Source of the DNA: Candidatus Latescibacterota bacterium
Lineage (GTDB): Bacteria > Latescibacterota > 4484-107
DNA length: 8,318 bases
Assembly (NCBI GenBank): GCA_030613045.1
Contig: JAUWMS010000081.1
Coordinates: 1 to 8,318 of the forward strand
Direction: 5' to 3'
Shown here: positions 1 to 5,401 of the stretch, piece by piece
Numbering within the stretch: position 1 is the stretch's first letter
How the letters are laid out: every line of letters begins with the position of its first letter
Translations under genes and position numbers: made by a program
The notes under the pieces: model-generated
What the model saw: only the letters and a program-made list of their open reading frames with translations
Databases searched by the model: none
Told to the model about the DNA's origin: nothing

Positions 1-613
1 GGAGTATGCGCATCCGCTCGGCGTGACCGTCGAAGGAGAATTGGGCACATTGGGCGGCATCGAGGACGGCGTGGGTTCCGGCGTGGTGCGTCTGACCGAT
101 CCGGATCAGGCGGTGGAATTCATCGCGGCGACTAACGTGGATGCGCTGGCCATCGCCATCGGCACGTCGCACGGAGCATACAAGTTCAAGGTGGCGCCCA
201 AATTGGCGCTGGATATCGTGAAAGCCATCCACGAGCGCATGCCGGATACGGCCTTGGTGATGCACGGCTCCTCCAGTGTGCCGCCGGAATTGGTCGCCGT
301 CGTAAATAAATACGGCGGTCAGATGAAGAAGGCGATGGGTGTGCCGATGGAGGCGATTCAGTCGGTCATTCCGCACGGCGTGCGCAAGGTAAACATTGAT
401 ACAGACGGACGGCTCGCCATCACCGGAGCCATCCGAAAGGTCTTTGTGGAGCAGCCCGAACAGTTCGATCCGCGCTCGTACCTCGGGCCCGCGCGCACAG
501 CCCTGGCCGAACTCGTGGCGGGCAAGATGCGCGATCTTGGCACAGCCGGACACGCCGGGGATTTCGAGCCGGTGACGCTGGAGGATATGAAGAAGCGGTA
601 TTTGAGTGAATAA
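1..613 (+). CDS. fba: Class II fructose-bisphosphate aldolase, C-terminal part
   Basis: Cytosolic zinc-dependent aldolase that reversibly splits fructose 1,6-bisphosphate into dihydroxyacetone phosphate and glyceraldehyde 3-phosphate. The gene is cut by the window start. Reading begins with the second base and leaves 203 residues of a protein that is usually about 300-350 long. Visible family motifs are VEGELG..GG..EDG (codons 29-70, containing the metal-ligand Glu), GTSHGAYKF with a metal-ligand His at 170-172, MHGSSSVP with a second His at 263-265, and GVRKVNIDTD (about 380-406), which binds the substrate phosphate. The wording of these blocks resembles the longer 'Calvin-cycle subtype' class II aldolases, but other subtypes are not excluded. 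A GTG at 23 lies inside the conserved block and is not the start. The next gene, GAPDH, uses the triose phosphate this enzyme makes. Confidence 0.95.
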   Translation, partial: EYAHPLGVTVEGELGTLGGIEDGVGSGVVRLTDPDQAVEFIAATNVDALAIAIGTSHGAYKFKVAPKLALDIVKAIHERMPDTALVMHGSSSVPPELVAVVNKYGGQMKKAMGVPMEAIQSVIPHGVRKVNIDTDGRLAITGAIRKVFVEQPEQFDPRSYLGPARTALAELVAGKMRDLGTAGHAGDFEPVTLEDMKKRYLSE

Positions 614-633
614 TAGAGAACAAGGCAACCCCA

Positions 634-687
634 AATTGTGAATTGTAAATTGTGAATTAATAATTGTTAATTAACAATTCACAATTG
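634..687. repeat. A+T-rich direct and inverted repeat cluster upstream of gap
   Basis: The spacer between the aldolase and GAPDH genes holds AATTGTGAATT at 634-644, again at 648-658 (14-bp step), and its exact reverse complement AATTCACAATT at 676-686. Nested within is an 18-bp perfect palindrome, AATTGTTAATTAACAATT, at 662-679. The base composition differs sharply from the surrounding G+C-rich coding DNA. The inverted copies could form a long hairpin in RNA, act as an operator, or be one copy of a dispersed intergenic repeat. A weak promoter match lies inside: TTGTGA (636-641), 17 bases, AATAAT (659-664). It could drive gap, but A+T-rich DNA produces such matches readily. Confidence 0.7.
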
Positions 688-709
688 ACCATTAGAAGGG
701 AGAACGCAC

Positions 710-1708
710 ATGGCGATCAAACTCGGTATCAACGGATTCGGCCGCATCGGACGATTGGGTTTTCGCGCGGCTGTGGCGGACGGCAACATTGACATCGTGG
801 GCATCAACGACCTGTCCGACGCTAAATCCCTGGCGCATCTCGTCAAATACGACACCACCCACGGGAAGTTCAGCGGCGAGATCTGCGCCGACGGGGACAA
901 TCTCGTGCTCAACGGAACCAAAATTCCGGTCAGCGCGGAGCGGAACCCCGCCGACCTTCCGTGGAAGGCGCTGGGCGTGGATGTCGTATTGGAGTCCACC
1001 GGCATCTTTCGGACACGGGAGCAGTTGGAGCTTCACCTTCAAGCCGGCGCGCCCAAGGTGCTTTTGTCCGTGCCGCCCAAGGACAAGATTGACGCGGTGA
1101 TTCTGATGGGCGTGAACGACGACGACCTGAAGCCGGAGCACAAGCTGGTCTCCAATGCCTCGTGTACGACCAACAGCCTGGCCCCGATGGCCATGGTGCT
1201 TCATGAGAACTTCGGTCTCAAGAAGGGCTTCATGACGACCATTCACTCCTACACCAACGATCAAAGCATTCTGGATATGATCCACCCCGACCTGCGTAGG
1301 GCGCGCTCCGCCGCGGCCAACATCATCCCAACGACGACGGGCGCGGCCAAAGCCATCGGCCAGGTGCTGCCGGAGCTGGAGGGAAAATTGGACGGGATGG
1401 CCATCCGCGTGCCGACGCACGACGCGTCCATCACGGATCTCGTGGTGGAGGTGGAGAAAGCCACCACGAAGGAAGCGGTGAACGCGGCCTTCAAGGCGGC
1501 GGCGGGCGGCAAGCTCAAGGGGATCCTGGAATACTGCGATGAGCCGATCGTCTCCTCCGACGTGATCGGCAATCCCGCGTCCTCCATCATTGACGCGCTC
1601 TCCACCAACGTCATTGGCGGCAATCTGGTGAAAACCCTGTCGTGGTATGACAACGAGTGGGGCTACTCGAACCGCTGCGTGGATTTGATCAAGTTGATGG
1701 CCGGGTAA
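710..1708 (+). CDS. gap: Type I glyceraldehyde-3-phosphate dehydrogenase
   Basis: Cytosolic enzyme that oxidises and phosphorylates glyceraldehyde 3-phosphate to 1,3-bisphosphoglycerate with NAD(P). The protein is 332 residues, normal for the family, and complete. The Rossmann motif NGFGRIGR is at residues 8-15, and the acidic residue expected of an NAD-binding enzyme is in IND at about 34. The catalytic cysteine is Cys152 in SNASCTTNS, with its partner His179 in TIHSYTNDQ. The conserved PTTTGAAKA and WYDNEWGYS blocks follow. Where glycolytic NAD-specific enzymes often carry Leu-Pro after ILD, this protein has Met190-Ile191, so cofactor preference is not certain. The ATG at 710 follows GAAGGGAG (695-702) by 7 bases. 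The gene lies 96 bases after the aldolase gene and probably belongs to the same glycolytic or gluconeogenic unit. Confidence 0.97.
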   Translation: MAIKLGINGFGRIGRLGFRAAVADGNIDIVGINDLSDAKSLAHLVKYDTTHGKFSGEICADGDNLVLNGTKIPVSAERNPADLPWKALGVDVVLESTGIFRTREQLELHLQAGAPKVLLSVPPKDKIDAVILMGVNDDDLKPEHKLVSNASCTTNSLAPMAMVLHENFGLKKGFMTTIHSYTNDQSILDMIHPDLRRARSAAANIIPTTTGAAKAIGQVLPELEGKLDGMAIRVPTHDASITDLVVEVEKATTKEAVNAAFKAAAGGKLKGILEYCDEPIVSSDVIGNPASSIIDALSTNVIGGNLVKTLSWYDNEWGYSNRCVDLIKLMAG

Positions 1709-1740
1709 GCGCGCCTGACATGATCTAACCGGCACATGGG

Positions 1741-1774
1741 AAGTGGCGAATGGCGGAAAGGCTGTTCGCCATTT
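1741..1774 (+). terminator. Hairpin between gap and the lyase gene; weak terminator or leader structure
   Basis: AAGTGGCGAA (1741-1750) pairs with TTCGCCATTT (1765-1774), giving a ten-pair stem with one G-U pair and a 14-base loop. An alternative fold pairs AATGGCG (1749-1755) with CGCCATT (1767-1773). The sequence after the stem (CTCTATAATAATAAGG) is A+T-rich but has no run of Ts, so efficient intrinsic termination is doubtful. It begins 32 bases after the gap stop codon and ends just before the ribosome site of the lyase gene. It could equally be a leader structure. Confidence 0.35.
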
Positions 1775-1786
1775 CTCTATAATAAT

Positions 1787-1794
1787 AAGGTGAG
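1787..1794 (+). promoter_or_regulatory. Ribosome binding site setting the lyase start at 1802
   Basis: AAGGTGAG lies 7 bases before the ATG at 1802. The upstream in-frame ATG at 1736 has no such site, and its 22-residue extension would be translated from the hairpin at 1741-1774. The 1802 start is therefore preferred. Confidence 0.7.
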
Positions 1795-1801
1795 ACCGCA
1801 C

Positions 1802-3721
1802 ATGACTACCACGGAAACCCTGTTGGCGTCGGTTCGCGAGTGGGCGATTCCGAAAAAAACGGCGCATCCGGGATTGTATTTCTCGAAAAAGGATCTGCCC
1901 GGACTGCGGGCGAAGGCGGCGGCGAGTCCGGCGATTTTTCAACCCATCGTGGATAAGATCGAAGAGCGGCTGAAGGACCCGGAGATCCAAGGGCGGGCGA
2001 TGGGAGCGGAGGAGTTGGCCTTCGTCTATGCGATTACCGGAGAGGAGCGCTATGCGGATGCCGCCCAAGAGGCCACATGGGCGATCCTGTCGGAACCCGA
2101 TTGGGTGGCGCTGGCTCACAAGCCGCTCCGGGTGGATTTGAATGTCGCGCGAACCGCACGGGTGTTGGCGGAGGTGTACGACGAACTTTACGACGTATTG
2201 AGCGTCCAGGAGCGCGCCCGCATCCGGGAGGGAATAATCGAGCGGGCGCTGAACTTGTTTCTTGAAATCGTGCGGGACCAATCCGAGTGGTGGACGGGTT
2301 CTCAGAACAATTGGCGGAGCGTGATCTGCGGGGAAATGGGGATCGCCGCGCTGTGTATGAGGGAGCACTATCCCGACGTCCGGGAGTGCGTAGATTGGGC
2401 GCTGAAGGGCGTCCTGTCCCTGCTCGATCTCGTCGGTCGGGACGGCGGCTATTATGAAGGGGTGGGATACTGGGGATACGGGATCGGGGAGGCGGTTCGG
2501 TTTGGGGAGATCCTGCGACGGGTCTCGGGCGGGGCCGTGGATCTGTTTGATCATCCGTATCTGAAGGTCGCGGGAGATTTCGGGTTATACTGCACCACCG
2601 GGGATGGCGGGGCTTTCAATTTCGGGGACAGCGGATACGCCCCGGCCAATCCCACCTTGATGGCAAAGTTGGCCGCGCAGTATCAAAATTCGCACCATCA
2701 GTGGCACGTGGGGAAATATCCCCCGCAGGATCTGTACGGATTCCTCTGGATGGACCCGGAGTTGAAAGGGAAGCAGCCTCCGGACGAAGCGGGATCCAAG
2801 CATTTTAGGGACGTGGGCGTGGCCGTGATGCGCAGCGGATGGGACGCGCAGGATACCTTCGTGGGACTCAAGAGCGGATGGAGCACGGGCGGGCACTGTC
2901 ACTTAGATATCAATTCCATTGTCCTGAGCGCCTTGGGGGAGCGGCTCATCTCGGATTATGGGGGGTGGACTTACGCGCATTATCACGGATTCTTCGACTA
3001 CCGCGGCGGGCGATGGCGCTTCGAGGGAAACCAGTCCGTGGCGCACAATACGCTGGTGGTGGACGGACAGGGACAGACCTACGGGATGCCGGAATACGGA
3101 GACCGCTATTCGTGGAAGCAACTGGGGTACATTCAGCGGTTCTATTCTTCGGAGACGTACGACTACGTGGTAGGCGATGCGAGCCGCGCGTATGGCGATC
3201 TTCTCGGCAAGTTCATCCGATACGTCGTGCTGGTGAAGGGAAACAACCCGTACGTGGTGATCCTCGATGATCTGAAATCGAATCCGGCGCGGACGTTCGA
3301 GGGACGGCTGCATCACATGTCGGACGAGGTGGAGATCGGAGACGGGTTTGCGTCCCTGAAAAAAGGCGAGGTGAAGCTGGATATCCAATTTGCGGATGCC
3401 TCCGGCCCCGTGGGCTGGCACATCGCCGATGTGAAGAAACGGTCCACGTATGATGGGATATCCGGGAGAGCAAGCGGCGAGCGGCGATACATCAGCTACG
3501 AGCCGTTTCGGAAAATCTTAGAGGGGCAGCTCGTAACCGTACTGGTTCCAAGACCGGCTTCGGAGTGCGGAGAGACCAAGGTGGAGGTGACGCGAAACAA
3601 CGAAGATCCGGACAAGGAGAAAATCGTAACCGTGAAGGTGGATACCGGGCAGCGGAGCGATACCCTTCGCTTCGATCTGGCCTATTGGCAGGAGGGCGGC
3701 ACCGTGGTGCTGGATTCCTGA
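1802..3721 (+). CDS. Heparinase II/III-like polysaccharide lyase
   Basis: Protein of 639 residues with the two-part build of the heparinase II/III superfamily: an alpha-helical toroid (about residues 15-330) followed by the heparinase II/III-like beta-sandwich (about 345-560). The family opening HPGLYFSKKDLPGLRAK is at about 21-37. NNWRSV (Asn169-Arg172 onward) and DGGYYEGVGYWGYG (with Tyr217-Tyr218) mark the helical half. GHCHLD (His365, His367, Asp369) and AHNTLVVDG (His415) mark the beta half. In characterised relatives, corresponding His and Tyr residues catalyse beta-elimination at uronic acids, and a His/Asp set holds a structural metal. There is no signal peptide or lipobox, unlike many secreted lyases, so it probably acts on imported oligosaccharides in the cytosol. 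The substrate cannot be told from sequence. It starts 93 bases after gap and precedes the Fic island. Confidence 0.88.
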   Translation: MTTTETLLASVREWAIPKKTAHPGLYFSKKDLPGLRAKAAASPAIFQPIVDKIEERLKDPEIQGRAMGAEELAFVYAITGEERYADAAQEATWAILSEPDWVALAHKPLRVDLNVARTARVLAEVYDELYDVLSVQERARIREGIIERALNLFLEIVRDQSEWWTGSQNNWRSVICGEMGIAALCMREHYPDVRECVDWALKGVLSLLDLVGRDGGYYEGVGYWGYGIGEAVRFGEILRRVSGGAVDLFDHPYLKVAGDFGLYCTTGDGGAFNFGDSGYAPANPTLMAKLAAQYQNSHHQWHVGKYPPQDLYGFLWMDPELKGKQPPDEAGSKHFRDVGVAVMRSGWDAQDTFVGLKSGWSTGGHCHLDINSIVLSALGERLISDYGGWTYAHYHGFFDYRGGRWRFEGNQSVAHNTLVVDGQGQTYGMPEYGDRYSWKQLGYIQRFYSSETYDYVVGDASRAYGDLLGKFIRYVVLVKGNNPYVVILDDLKSNPARTFEGRLHHMSDEVEIGDGFASLKKGEVKLDIQFADASGPVGWHIADVKKRSTYDGISGRASGERRYISYEPFRKILEGQLVTVLVPRPASECGETKVEVTRNNEDPDKEKIVTVKVDTGQRSDTLRFDLAYWQEGGTVVLDS

Positions 3722-3771
3722 GTGCGGTGGTTCGTGCGCTGGGACGGTTCGAGTGGAGGACAAAGTAAGAG

Positions 3772-3912
3772 CGGAAAATACGGACGATGGAAGAGATCAC
3801 AGCGGATATTCGGGCGCTTGAAAAGGAGACCGAGGGATTGTTAGGAAACTCTCGGAGAGCCGTGGACCCGAGCAATGGGTTGAAAAAAGAGGCACGCTCA
3901 TCGTTGTTATGA
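3772..3912 (+). pseudogene. Probable remnant of a type I restriction HsdM C-terminus
   Basis: The open frame reads from just after a TAA at 3766 to a TGA at 3910. An ATG at 3787 would give 41 residues but has no good ribosome site. Its first part, EEITADIRALEKETEGLLG (codons 3790-3846), closely resembles the tail I remember for type I restriction-modification DNA methyltransferase subunits (HsdM), where a stretch like PPRPLEEI.ADIRALE.ETEGLL ends the protein. After GLLG the similarity stops and the remaining 22 residues look unselected. Position supports the idea: Fic genes of the type that follows often sit directly after hsdM. The resemblance is recalled rather than searched and covers only about 20 residues. 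Alternatives are an unrelated small gene or chance. Confidence 0.4.
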
Positions 3913-3973
3913 AAAGATACGGTGCAATTCTTTAATAAGCCCGGCGACTATGAAAAAAACTTTCACAGCATCA

Positions 3974-3980
3974 GAGGGGA
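3974..3980 (+). promoter_or_regulatory. Ribosome binding site setting the Fic start at 3988
   Basis: GAGGGGA lies 7 bases before the ATG at 3988. The in-frame GTG at 3922 would add 22 residues unlike the family N-terminus and has no purine-rich site before it. Confidence 0.65.
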
Positions 3981-3987
3981 AGACCCC

Positions 3988-5151
3988 ATGAATCGAGGAT
4001 GCACAGGGCGTTACCGGATTCAGACGACACTGGGGGAATCCGTTCGGGCCTTCATTCCAGCCCCTTTGCCACCGGAACCGCCCGTTGTGCTCGACGGCAT
4101 GCTGCAATCCCGGCTCGAATCGGCCCTTCTGGCGCTGGGGCGACTGGATAGCATCACCACCCTGCTACCGGATACCGCCCTCTTTCTTTACACTTACGTG
4201 CGCAAAGAAGCAGTCCTCTCCTCTCAGATCGAGGGCACGCAATCCTCTCTTTCGGATTTGTTGCTTTTCGAGGTGGAAGCGGCTCCGGGCATTCCACTCG
4301 ATGACGTGACCGAGGTCTCCAACTACGTGGCTGCCATGGAACACGGGCTGCTCCGGCTTCGGGAAGGCTTTCCCCTCTGCAACCGGTTGATTCGTGAGAT
4401 TCATACGAAATTGCTGTCCACAGGTCGGGGCAGCGATCAGGAGCGGGGCCGATTCCGACGCAGTCAGAACTGGATCGGAGGCACCCGTCCGGGAAACGCC
4501 CATTTCGTGCCACCCCCTCCGGAGGATATCGAGCCGTGCATGTCCGATCTTGAAAAATTCCTGCACGCGGAAGAACCCTTTATGCCCCAGCTTATCCGGG
4601 CGGGCCTGGCCCATGTACAGTTTGAAACGATTCATCCCTTCCTGGACGGCAATGGCCGTCTGGGCCGATTGCTTATCACGTTTATCCTCTGCCACAGGGG
4701 AATGTTGCGGGAACCGCTGCTCTACCTGAGTCTGTTCTTCAAGCAGCACAGGGACGAATATTACCGCCTGCTCGATCAGGTCCGCACCGAGGGCGAGTGG
4801 GAAGCCTGGATATGCTTCTTTTTGGAGGGAGTGGCGGTCACCGCCGAGGGAGCACTGGAAACAGCGCGCCGGCTCGTCGAGCTGTTCGCCCGGGATCGGC
4901 AACGCATTCAGCGACAGGGGCGGGAGGCCGGCTCCATGCTCCGGGCCTTCGAAGCCTTGAAGCGTCGTCCGGTGCTCACCCTGCCTGGGATGTGCCGCCT
5001 GAGCGGGTTGACCCACCCCACTGTATCGGCCGCGATGCAACGTATGGAGCGGCTGGGTATCGTACGGGAGCTTACGGGACACGCTCGGAACCGGGTTTTC
5101 GGCTATTTGGATTATCTCGCCATCCTCAACGAGGGAACGGAGTCGCCATAA
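3988..5151 (+). CDS. Fic-family protein (probable protein AMP-transferase) with C-terminal winged helix
   Basis: Protein of 387 residues. Fic enzymes transfer AMP (rarely another phosphate-containing group) from a nucleotide to a hydroxyl side chain of a target protein. An N-terminal Fic-N type domain (about 10-100) carries the inhibitory helix motif SSQIEG (Ser78, Glu82, Gly83), matching the (S/T)xxxE(G/N) consensus. Its Glu normally blocks productive ATP binding, so the enzyme should be self-inhibited (class II arrangement). The catalytic motif HPFLDGNGRLGR is intact, with His216, Asp220, Asn222, Arg224 and Arg227. The C-terminal 70 residues (LPGMCRLSGLTHPTVSAAMQRMERLGIV) look like a winged helix-turn-helix, suggesting DNA binding or autoregulation. 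Close relatives are commonly embedded in type I restriction-modification operons. Here neither hsdR nor a complete hsdM or hsdS is present, and the neighbours are sugar enzymes. The target protein is unknown. Confidence 0.93.
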   Translation: MNRGCTGRYRIQTTLGESVRAFIPAPLPPEPPVVLDGMLQSRLESALLALGRLDSITTLLPDTALFLYTYVRKEAVLSSQIEGTQSSLSDLLLFEVEAAPGIPLDDVTEVSNYVAAMEHGLLRLREGFPLCNRLIREIHTKLLSTGRGSDQERGRFRRSQNWIGGTRPGNAHFVPPPPEDIEPCMSDLEKFLHAEEPFMPQLIRAGLAHVQFETIHPFLDGNGRLGRLLITFILCHRGMLREPLLYLSLFFKQHRDEYYRLLDQVRTEGEWEAWICFFLEGVAVTAEGALETARRLVELFARDRQRIQRQGREAGSMLRAFEALKRRPVLTLPGMCRLSGLTHPTVSAAMQRMERLGIVRELTGHARNRVFGYLDYLAILNEGTESP

Positions 5152-5153
5152 AC

Positions 5154-5264
5154 GTGCGCAAACCCGCAGGGGCCGCGGGCCTGCCGCATATGTCGGATGC
5201 CTGGATTGACGAATCCAGGACGGAAAAGAAGCGCGGATCCGCGAAAAAAGAGGAGAGCGGATGA
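5154..5264 (+). pseudogene. Possible second HsdM fragment downstream of the Fic gene
   Basis: One frame through the region just after the Fic gene reads LPHMSDAWIDESRTE (codons 5181-5225), then runs into a lysine/glutamate-rich tail and stops at 5262-5264. The block strongly recalls a conserved HsdM segment of the form LPHVPDAWIDESKTKVGYEIPF, which lies a few dozen residues before the HsdM C-terminus. The rest of that segment is missing. An ATG at 5190 would give a 24-residue peptide without a good ribosome site. If correct, this piece belongs before the fragment at 3772-3912 in an intact HsdM, yet lies after it here. A simple insertion of fic into hsdM therefore does not explain the order. 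The identification is by memory and short. Confidence 0.33.
5200..5219 (+). other. Perfect 8-bp hairpin after the Fic gene
   Basis: CCTGGATT (5200-5207) and AATCCAGG (5212-5219) are exact inverted repeats around a GACG loop, 48 bases after the Fic stop. No T-run follows, so it is not a classical intrinsic terminator. A second perfect palindrome, CGCGGATCCGCG, lies at 5232-5243 and is followed by a run of six As. The two could be 3'-end structures, protein-binding dyads, or leftovers of the island. Confidence 0.5.
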
Positions 5265-5350
5265 AACCGGCGTCTTATCTAAAATACGAGGATTCCCGTC
5301 GTCCTCTGTGGAAGACCTTACGTGCAACAGAAAAAGCAGTGTTGCCGTAA
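5261..5350 (+). CDS. Small open frame with strong ribosome site; possible HsdS start remnant
   Basis: A 29-codon frame preceded by AGGAGAG (5250-5256) at 4 bases. Its ATG overlaps the stop of the fragment before it as ATGA, the arrangement typical of translationally coupled genes such as hsdM-hsdS. The peptide begins MKPASYLKYEDS and has Trp at residue 17. This faintly recalls type I specificity subunits, which often begin with something like KYKDSGVEWLGE. The match is weak and the frame closes after 29 codons. It may be a decayed hsdS start, a genuine small protein, or chance. No membrane segment or known small-protein family is recognised. Confidence 0.3.
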   Translation: MKPASYLKYEDSRRPLWKTLRATEKAVLP

Positions 5351-5363
5351 TATAAGGCAGCAC
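5339..5363 (+). other. Imperfect hairpin upstream of the arabinofuranosidase promoter candidate
   Basis: GTGTTGCC (5339-5346) pairs with GGCAGCAC (5356-5363), eight pairs with one G-U, around a 9-base loop GTAATATAA. It ends 8 bases before the TATAAT at 5372. As DNA it would be a dyad covering the -35 region, where a regulator could bind. This is a suggestion from position only. Confidence 0.35.
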
Positions 5364-5371
5364 GTAGGCGG

Positions 5372-5377
5372 TATAAT
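5372..5377 (+). promoter_or_regulatory. Candidate -10 element for the arabinofuranosidase gene
   Basis: A perfect TATAAT, 24 bases before the ATG at 5402. Transcription would begin near 5384 and leave an 18-base leader that still holds the ribosome site. No recognisable -35 (TTGACA-like) hexamer lies 16-18 bases upstream, and there is no extended -10 TG. Use of the element would need an activator, or it is fortuitous. Confidence 0.4.
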
Positions 5378-5391
5378 CTAAGGGTGAGCAC

Positions 5392-5396
5392 AGGAG
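5392..5396 (+). promoter_or_regulatory. Ribosome binding site setting the arabinofuranosidase start at 5402
   Basis: AGGAG lies 5 bases before the ATG at 5402. An in-frame GTG at 5384 lies upstream of this site and would not use it, so the ATG is chosen. Confidence 0.7.
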
Positions 5397-5401
5397 AACC
5401 C

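Noticed and set aside
1778..1783. TATAAT before the lyase gene as a promoter -10.
   Set aside because: Transcription would start at about 1790, inside the ribosome site at 1787-1794, and no -35 match lies at the proper distance.
1736..1801. Upstream ATG extending the lyase by 22 residues.
   Set aside because: There is no ribosome site, the extension is encoded by the hairpin region, and a strong site precedes the ATG at 1802.
692..2554. A 620-codon open frame on the - strand, antisense to gap and the lyase gene.
   Set aside because: It runs opposite two well-recognised genes, gives no recognisable domain, is rich in Arg/His/Gln/Gly as expected from the complement of G+C-rich codons, and spans the A+T-rich spacer only at its end. 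It is a shadow of the real genes.
4165..5082. A 305-codon - strand frame antisense to the Fic gene.
   Set aside because: It lies wholly inside a gene with intact family motifs and encodes no recognisable domain. It is a compositional shadow.
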